Part shown: piece by piece, positions 31,257 to 35,439 of the stretch | Layout of the letters: every line of letters begins with the position of its first letter | How positions within the stretch are numbered: position 1 is the first letter of the stretch | Assembly: GCA_027366195.1 (NCBI GenBank) | Contig: DAHXKW010000146.1 | Location: 1-35,439, forward strand | DNA: 35,439 nucleotides | Source of the DNA: Alphaproteobacteria bacterium | Lineage (GTDB): Bacteria > Pseudomonadota > Alphaproteobacteria > G02398745 > G023898745 | Direction of reading: 5' to 3' | Translations under genes and position numbers: made by a program | The notes under the pieces: model-generated | The model's database searches: none | Told to the model about the DNA's origin: nothing | The model's input: the letters and a program-made list of their open reading frames with translations, nothing else

Positions 31257-31807
31257 TAGCGTGACCCTAACAATAGACGTAAAAACTGATTAACATACCT
31301 AAAACAACTTAGTAATGACAAGAAGGCAGCTAGCCATAAGAAACCACTACCTAATTTATAAAGCTGGGGGTAAAAAAAGGCGCACAATACGACAATTATA
31401 CCGATCATTTGGGCAACTGTTTTAACCTTTCCCCAATAATCTGTAATAAGTTCCAAGGAGAGCTTGGCTGATAATTCTCGAATGCCTGATAATAAAATGT
31501 CGCGTCCCATCATAATAATGGTGGGAATATTATCAATAGGTCTTAAAAATCCTAAATAACCGATAGCGAGCAAAGTTAGAGCAATTAAAAATTTGTCAGC
31601 CGTGTGGTCTAGTACAGCACCAAGGCGTGTAATGCCGAACAATCGAGCAACTCGCCCATCTAAATAATCTGTAAAACAGGCAAAGGTAAATAGTATGATG
31701 CCAAAAAATATGGTGGTTGGTTGTTTTATGCAAAGTAGAATTGCAACTACGGGCGCAAGTATAATGCGTGTCACACTAATCAAGTCTGCCAGGGTTCTGT
31801 GGGTCAT
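31256..31807 (-). CDS. pgsA: Phosphatidylglycerophosphate synthase
   Basis: 183 residues, CDP-alcohol phosphatidyltransferase of the inner membrane making phosphatidylglycerol phosphate from CDP-diacylglycerol. The catalytic D-x2-D-G-x2-A-R-x8-G-x3-D-x3-D is complete: DYLDGRVARLFGITRLGAVLDHTADK. About five helices. ATG 31807 (MTHRTLADLISVTRIILAP) is chosen, overlapping the uvrC stop as ATGA and matching the family start; a TTG at 31828 would extend it by seven residues. Confidence 0.93.
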   Translation of the reverse strand: MTHRTLADLISVTRIILAPVVAILLCIKQPTTIFFGIILFTFACFTDYLDGRVARLFGITRLGAVLDHTADKFLIALTLLAIGYLGFLRPIDNIPTIIMMGRDILLSGIRELSAKLSLELITDYWGKVKTVAQMIGIIVVLCAFFYPQLYKLGSGFLWLAAFLSLLSCFRYVNQFLRLLLGSR

Positions 31808-33576
31808 TTGTCGTTGAAGAATTGCCAAATTATTTTCGCCAAAGTTGGACTGATACCTCTAACTAATTGTAAATCATCTATGCCCGCAGAGGCCAGTGAT
31901 TTTACACTGCCAAAGTGTTGAATTAGTTTTTTTTTGCGTCCAGGGCCAATACCTGGGATATCATCAAGACGAGATACAGTTCCTATATCACGTTTTTTTT
32001 TATGTGTAGAAATAGCAAAACGATGTGCTTCATCTCGCAATCTCTGCAAGAAATACCGAACAGGAGATTGGTCATCCAATATCATTTCTGTTGAATCATT
32101 TACATAGAAACGTTCATGTCCGTCATTTCTTTTTTCCCCTTTAGCGATGCCGACGATGGTAATGTTCAGGTTTAATTCATTTAAAATGCCTTGTATTGCA
32201 GTTATTTGTCCTTTGCCGCCATCCACTAAAATAAGATCAGGGTAAGGCCATTCTTTATGCTGTAACCGTCTGCGAAGTACTTGACGCATCATAGCGTAAT
32301 CGTCACCTTTCGTAATATTTCGCAATTGGAACTTTCGAAAAAGAGATTTTATGATACCTGCAGGAGTTGCAGCCACCATAACGCCATAAGCGTGGATGCC
32401 TTGTGTGTGGCTATTATCATAACATTCTATTCTGTTAATCTGGCAGGCAAGTTGTCTTGATAATTCTTGGAAAACGTATTCTGTTTGTTCTTCGATCTTC
32501 CCAATATTTTTTTGTACTAGTTTCATAAGCTGATGGCTGTTATCGACAATTTGAATATTTGGAGGGCATTTATATTTTTCTTCAAGATACTGTTTTACAA
32601 GTTGAACATCGGACGGTTCTTTATTGACAACTATTTTTTGTGGTATTGGGTATTTATCGTAGAACTGCAGCAAAAAAGAAGACATGCCTTCGGCAAGTTC
32701 TGAAAATTCTGAATGATCTAGCTGAATGGATTGGTGTCCAAGGTCTCGGCCATAACGAATTAACAGAATTTCTATGAAAAGTCGTTCTTGGTAACTATGG
32801 ATGTAAATAAGATCAGCTTCTTCTATGTTCAAGGTTTGCTTTGTTTTAAGGTGGCTGAGTAGCTTTAGTTTGTCACGATATTGGGCAGCTCCCTCAAATT
32901 CAAGGGCATCACTGTGCTTATTCATCTTATCTGTAAGATACTGTTGAACATCACTTGTTTTGCCTTCTAGAAATTTTTTGGCCTGGAGGACTGTTGTCAT
33001 GTATTCTTTTTCATCGATATATTTTACGCAAGGGGCTGAACAACGCTTGATAAAATACTGCAAGCAAGGCCTAGATCTATTGCTAAATTCATAATCGCTA
33101 CAATTACGCAAGCGAAAGATTTTTTGCAAGTAAGTCAAAGTCATATCAGCAGCTATACCAAAAGGATAGGGGCCAAAATAGTAGGCGTCGTCTGAGCGCG
33201 TGCCGCGAAATTTTATGAGGCGTGGAAAAGGATGATTTTTGGATACTTGTAGATAGGCATAGCTTTTGTCGTCGCGCATTAAAATGTTAAAAGGCGGTCT
33301 CAGTGTTTTAATAAGGTGGCATTCTAAGATAAGAGCTTCCATTTCATTATTTGTAACGATATGATCCACAGAAGAAATCTGTGTGATCATTCTTTTTATT
33401 CTGTTAGATAGATTGTTGATTTGTGTATATTGATTGACGCGATTAACTAGATTCTTAGCTTTTCCTACATAAAGGATCTCTCCTTTTGTATTAAGCATTT
33501 TATAGACACCGGGTTTTTTAGGTAGAAAAGGGATGGTTTTTTTTAGGATTGTAATGCCAGTTTCTAATAGCTGCAT
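31804..33576 (-). CDS. uvrC: Excinuclease ABC subunit C
   Basis: 590 residues. The N-terminal GIY-YIG nuclease (GVYKMLNTKGEILYVGKAKNLVNRV) makes the 3' incision, and a Cys-rich stretch (CSDYEF...CLQYFIKRCSAPC) follows. The UVR motif lies at about 200-235, the RNase-H-like 5' nuclease includes ECYDNSHTQG and ILVDGGKGQ, and a C-terminal double helix-hairpin-helix (LDDIPGIGPGRKKKLIQHFGSVKSL...) ends it. Full-length for the family. It starts directly after the stop of the small gene upstream and overlaps pgsA downstream. Confidence 0.97.
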   Translation of the reverse strand: MQLLETGITILKKTIPFLPKKPGVYKMLNTKGEILYVGKAKNLVNRVNQYTQINNLSNRIKRMITQISSVDHIVTNNEMEALILECHLIKTLRPPFNILMRDDKSYAYLQVSKNHPFPRLIKFRGTRSDDAYYFGPYPFGIAADMTLTYLQKIFRLRNCSDYEFSNRSRPCLQYFIKRCSAPCVKYIDEKEYMTTVLQAKKFLEGKTSDVQQYLTDKMNKHSDALEFEGAAQYRDKLKLLSHLKTKQTLNIEEADLIYIHSYQERLFIEILLIRYGRDLGHQSIQLDHSEFSELAEGMSSFLLQFYDKYPIPQKIVVNKEPSDVQLVKQYLEEKYKCPPNIQIVDNSHQLMKLVQKNIGKIEEQTEYVFQELSRQLACQINRIECYDNSHTQGIHAYGVMVAATPAGIIKSLFRKFQLRNITKGDDYAMMRQVLRRRLQHKEWPYPDLILVDGGKGQITAIQGILNELNLNITIVGIAKGEKRNDGHERFYVNDSTEMILDDQSPVRYFLQRLRDEAHRFAISTHKKKRDIGTVSRLDDIPGIGPGRKKKLIQHFGSVKSLASAGIDDLQLVRGISPTLAKIIWQFFNDK

Positions 33577-33906
33577 TTATTTCTGATTGGGTTTGCCAGT
33601 GCCAAAAGCAATATTTTTTTCTGTGATAAGGCGTTTGACTATTTTGTGGGCAGCTTCATCCCATTTTTTATAATCATCATAAGAGATAGCTTGTAATTGA
33701 ACAGCAAGTTTCAAAAGCCCCCTCATATCATCAGAAAGCAAAATAGCATCAGTTAAGGCGTGTTTCTGCATTTTGTGATTTTTATGCCTTTGATAATTAA
33801 GGTAAATACCTAAAGCTGTATCTTGTAATTGTTTGAATAGTCTACTATCTGATGTTTGTTTCCAAACAGATTCGGTCAGTTGATAGATGTCGTCGTTTAG
33901 GTTCAT
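33577..33906 (-). CDS. Small all-helical protein of unknown function
   Basis: 109 residues predicted to be four helices. The pattern LTDAILLSDDMRGLLKLAVQLQAISYDDYKKWDEAAHKIVKRL faintly resembles the four-helix-bundle S23/Avd family, but there is no reverse transcriptase or rRNA nearby, so this is only a hint. Its stop is immediately next to the uvrC start (TAAATG), so it is the first gene of the uvrC-pgsA-dedA run. Confidence 0.6.
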   Translation of the reverse strand: MNLNDDIYQLTESVWKQTSDSRLFKQLQDTALGIYLNYQRHKNHKMQKHALTDAILLSDDMRGLLKLAVQLQAISYDDYKKWDEAAHKIVKRLITEKNIAFGTGKPNQK

Positions 33907-34010
33907 TATTTTTTGATGCTTGTGTCCAGTAACTCGATCATATCATGTATAGTTCTGGGTTTAAATCGTGATATAGTAAGCCTAAGTGGCAGGGAAATAT
34001 ATTGTTACAC

Positions 34011-34397
34011 ATGGCATATAGTAACAAAGTTGTTGACCATTTTGAGAATCCTCGTAACGTTGGAAAATTAGATAAAAATTCTAAAAACGTTGGCGCTGGG
34101 CTTGTAGGCGCGCCGTCCTGTGGTGACGTAATGTGCCTTTATATTGAAGTGGAAGATGATATTATTAAAGATGCAAAATTTCAGACCTTTGGGTGTGGTT
34201 CGGCTATTGCTTCATCTTCTTTTGCAACTGAGCTGATTAAGAATAAAAGTTTAAATGATGCTTTAAGTATTAATAACACAGCTATAGCACGTGAATTGGA
34301 GTTGCCTCCTGTAAAGTTGCACTGCTCTTTATTGGCCGAAGATGCCATCCGGGCAGCTGTTGCTGACTATCAAAAGAAGCAAGCAGCTGTGAACTAA
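34011..34397 (+). CDS. iscU: Fe-S cluster assembly scaffold IscU
   Basis: 128 residues beginning MAYSNKVVDHFENPRNVG as in IscU. Cluster ligands are all present: Cys37 and Asp39 in APSCGDVM, the Cys of TFGCGSAIASSS, and the Cys following LPPVKLH. The first base of its ATG is chosen by family N-termini. A TTG at 34002, better spaced behind AGGGA (33991-33995), would add three residues. Neither iscS nor iscA is next to it. The following lolD gene starts immediately after the stop codon. Confidence 0.95.
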   Translation: MAYSNKVVDHFENPRNVGKLDKNSKNVGAGLVGAPSCGDVMCLYIEVEDDIIKDAKFQTFGCGSAIASSSFATELIKNKSLNDALSINNTAIARELELPPVKLHCSLLAEDAIRAAVADYQKKQAAVN

Positions 34398-35045
34398 ATG
34401 TCAAAAGATATTACGCTGTCTGCTAAAAATCTATCGAAGTCAATAGAGGGAACCTCTATATTAAGAGATATTTCATTAGACTTGCATGCAGGTGAAGCTG
34501 TTGCTTTGGTGGGGCCTTCGGGGGTGGGAAAGACAACTCTTCTTCATCTTCTTGGATTGCTTGATGAGCCAACAACAGGTTCAATCTACATTTTTGGAAA
34601 AGACACGCAAGGTTTGTCTGAAAAAGAACGAACCGAACTGCGGCGTGATAGCATGGGATTTGTTTATCAGTTTCATCATTTGCTTCCCAATTTTAGTGCG
34701 CTGGAAAATGTAGCTTTACCACTTTTAATTCAGGGTAAGAGCAGAAAAGCGGCTTATGCTGAAGCTGAAAAAATACTTAAAGAAGTAGGTCTTGAACATC
34801 GTTTGGCACACAGAAGCCATCAGCTGTCAGGAGGGGAACAACAACGCGTTGCCATTGCAAGGGCAATTGTTCACAAGCCTAAAATTTTGTTGGCTGATGA
34901 ACCAACAGGTAATCTAGATAGTAAAAATTCTCAGCATATTTTTGACATGTTGGTTGGTATTGTTAAAAAAAGAAAAATAGCAGCGCTGGTGGCGACCCAT
35001 AATGAGGTGTTAGCAAGACAGCTTGACCGAATTGTTACTTTATAA
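34398..35045 (+). CDS. lolD: Lipoprotein-releasing system ATPase LolD
   Basis: 215 residues. Walker A GPSGVGKTTLLHLLGLLD, the LolD-typical Q-loop region FVYQFHHLLPNFSALENVALPL, signature LSGGEQQRVAIARAI, Walker B ILLADEPTGNLD and H-loop ATHNE. It would energise the LolC/E-family permease at 16891-18111. Separation of the two genes and pairing with iscU is unusual. The 3' end converges with the gene at 35048. Confidence 0.93.
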   Translation: MSKDITLSAKNLSKSIEGTSILRDISLDLHAGEAVALVGPSGVGKTTLLHLLGLLDEPTTGSIYIFGKDTQGLSEKERTELRRDSMGFVYQFHHLLPNFSALENVALPLLIQGKSRKAAYAEAEKILKEVGLEHRLAHRSHQLSGGEQQRVAIARAIVHKPKILLADEPTGNLDSKNSQHIFDMLVGIVKKRKIAALVATHNEVLARQLDRIVTL

Positions 35046-35047
35046 CC

Positions 35048-35419
35048 TTATTCCCGTTCAAACATTTCCAAATATAGATATTGGCCTAAAATTTCTTCCA
35101 AATCAAAGCTATGGTTATTATCTAAAATTTCAAAATCATCTGTAATTTCAAAAAACGCTTCTTGTGTTTGTGAAGTTAGTAGGAACAAGACAATAGGTTC
35201 AGATATGGCTATTGTTTCGCCATTTAGTATCATCGTGCTTTTATAATTACCCTTCAAAACAAAATAATCTTTTTCCGAATTTAATTCGAACTCACCAGAA
35301 AGATCAATGACTTGATCAAAATCAAAGCGCTGGGCTAATTGATCACAGATTTCTTTAGATGCTGTATAGCATATTTTTTCAGGAATTTTGCTTTCATACA
35401 CATTAATAAAACAAGGCAT
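35048..35419 (-). CDS. YceD/DUF177-like protein
   Basis: 123 residues, acidic. The pattern LSGEFELNSEKDYFVLKGNYKSTMILNGETI...EAFFEITDDFEILDNNHSFDLEEILGQYLYLEM resembles YceD/DUF177 proteins, which normally sit before rpmF and are tied to 23S rRNA or L32. The usual Cys-containing end after the LxLxL segment is missing, and the protein ends in MFERE. rpmF is not downstream. The start is at 35419, 20 bases from the window edge, without a clear ribosome site. Confidence 0.45.
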   Translation of the reverse strand: MPCFINVYESKIPEKICYTASKEICDQLAQRFDFDQVIDLSGEFELNSEKDYFVLKGNYKSTMILNGETIAISEPIVLFLLTSQTQEAFFEITDDFEILDNNHSFDLEEILGQYLYLEMFERE

Positions 35420-35439
35420 GTTTTCTAGTCTTTTGATTA

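Noticed and set aside
33577..33906. Avd-like protein suggesting a diversity-generating retroelement.
   Set aside because: There is no reverse transcriptase, template repeat or variable repeat in the window, and the similarity is faint.

Overview
The window is an AT-rich stretch of a bacterial chromosome. Its gene content points to an Alphaproteobacterium, most likely a host-associated lineage such as Holosporales or Paracaedibacter-like bacteria. The evidence is a short PopZ/DUF2497 pole-organising protein with the conserved N-terminal SMEEILASIR block, a tryptophan-type (TrpXYZ-like) ABC importer, lipoprotein-release (Lol) genes, a YceD-like protein, and gene order with no resemblance to gamma-proteobacteria. 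The taxonomic call is an inference from proteins and composition, not from an rRNA. No rRNA, tRNA, CRISPR array, transposase or integrase gene was seen.

Layout: 1-2.1 kb is a duplicated unit. It holds popZ plus a convergent gene for a two-helix, Cys-tailed membrane protein, then a second copy in which popZ has decayed but the membrane-protein gene, its promoter and a nested palindromic repeat are kept. 2.1-4.5 kb is leuS. 4.7-10.0 kb is a tandem array of four overlapping paralogues (443-458 aa) with a GT-A/DxD glycosyltransferase look. 10.1-10.9 kb is yajC and a YdcF/SanA-like gene. 10.9-15.2 kb (minus strand) is an Xaa-Pro aminopeptidase, two small membrane proteins, and a ppx-rpe-gdx(SMR) run. 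15.4-16.4 kb is a GDP-mannose 3,5-epimerase-like gene.

16.3-20.3 kb is one minus-strand run read as merR(TipAS) - vapBC - vapBC - lolC/E - ogt. Each vapBC module is followed by a 51-56 bp copy of the 3' end of merR, so toxin-antitoxin modules sit as direct-repeat-bounded cassettes behind the regulator gene. This is the most unusual structure in the window.

20.4-22.6 kb holds a SulP transporter without a STAS domain and a methyltransferase preceded by a Leu-rich mini-ORF. 22.6-26.1 kb holds pepF and an ABC-F ATPase. 26.1-28.6 kb is the three-gene ABC importer. 29.0-30.6 kb pairs lipA with a stand-alone polyketide-synthase-type dehydratase (double hotdog) protein. 30.6-33.9 kb is a four-gene run (small helical protein, uvrC, pgsA, DedA/YqaA). 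34.0-35.4 kb carries iscU, lolD and a YceD/DUF177-like gene.

Most of the window is housekeeping: translation, repair, lipid and cofactor synthesis, and envelope lipoprotein sorting. The accessory signal is concentrated in the popZ duplication, the glycosyltransferase-like array and the merR/vapBC cassettes.
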